A stretch of 13,954 nucleotides of DNA, taken from an uncultured Pseudomonadota bacterium. Lineage in GTDB: Bacteria; Pseudomonadota; Gammaproteobacteria; Burkholderiales; SCOH01. Location of the stretch: the NCBI GenBank assembly GCA_937863215.1, contig CALMFQ010000115.1, forward strand, positions 1-13,954, given 5' to 3'. Below the pieces are notes generated by a model. The model ran no database searches. It was not told the origin of the DNA and worked only from the letters and a program-made list of their open reading frames with translations. A program made the position numbers and the translations under genes. Numbering within the stretch: position 1 is the stretch's first letter; every line of letters begins with the position of its first letter. Shown in pieces: positions 13,924-13,954 of this stretch.

Positions 13924-13954
13924 CGGGCGTAAACCTTTTCTGCTCGTTTGACAA
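13920..13954 (-). CDS. ratA: RatA, type II toxin-antitoxin / START-fold ribosome association protein, C-terminal end only
   Basis: Ten codons before the stop read VKRAEKVYAR, matching the C-terminal end of RatA/CoQ10-binding START-like proteins (FVKRAE-VYG type). The rest is beyond the window. The TGA overlaps the rnfH ATG by two bases. The identification rests on this short tail plus the well-known ratA-rnfH gene order. Confidence 0.7.
   Translation of the reverse strand, partial: VKRAEKVYAR

Noticed and set aside
13769..13954. 61-aa minus-strand frame at the window end
   Set aside because: Out of frame with both rnfH and the ratA tail; those two fit known families and the usual overlapping arrangement.

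Overview
The window looks like a chromosomal segment of a moderately GC-rich betaproteobacterium, possibly Neisseriales or Chitinibacteraceae-like. This rests on the PP2C phosphatase next to rph, the ratA-rnfH pair, an RhlE-type helicase with a long Gly/Arg/Asn tail, and protein sequence style. The genus cannot be fixed by eye. I see no insertion sequence, phage gene, tRNA, rRNA or CRISPR array; this is ordinary chromosome with several uncharacterised genes.

Layout. 1-1721 (+): the C-terminal part of a PP2C Ser/Thr phosphatase, an intrinsic terminator, and rph (RNase PH). 1832-8822 (-): six genes on one strand. In transcription order these are a Rieske non-haem iron oxygenase, a DMT/EamA exporter, a SpoIIAA-like (STAS-type) small protein, two large paralogous proteins with a PilZ-like C-terminal module, and a cation diffusion facilitator. 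8823-9439: a 617-base gene-poor region with a promoter candidate for each flanking gene, a strong orphan inverted repeat and a highly structured leader. 9440-11134 (+): the DEAD-box RNA helicase, closed by a bidirectional terminator. 11256-12563 (-): a membrane-bound diguanylate cyclase with intact GGEEF and I-site. 12564-13152: an AT-rich region of 589 bases with promoter-like and palindromic sequences. 13153-13620 (+): an unrecognised 155-aa protein with an Arg-rich tail carrying six [D/E]RR motifs. 13627-13954 (-): rnfH and the last codons of ratA, with overlapping stop and start codons.

How they may work together. The recurring theme is cyclic-di-GMP: one gene makes it (11256-12563), and the paralog pair (2786-4516 and 4629-6284) carries an NxSxxG PilZ-type signature. 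The first paralog also keeps an RxxxR motif; the second seems to have lost it. The SpoIIAA-like gene lies 15 bases upstream of the second paralog. The best candidate for an undescribed system is this three-gene unit (6653 down to 2786): a STAS-type protein plus an active/degenerate pair of putative c-di-GMP receptors. The Rieske oxygenase has no reductase beside it and has Glu where most ring-hydroxylating oxygenases have the bridging Asp.
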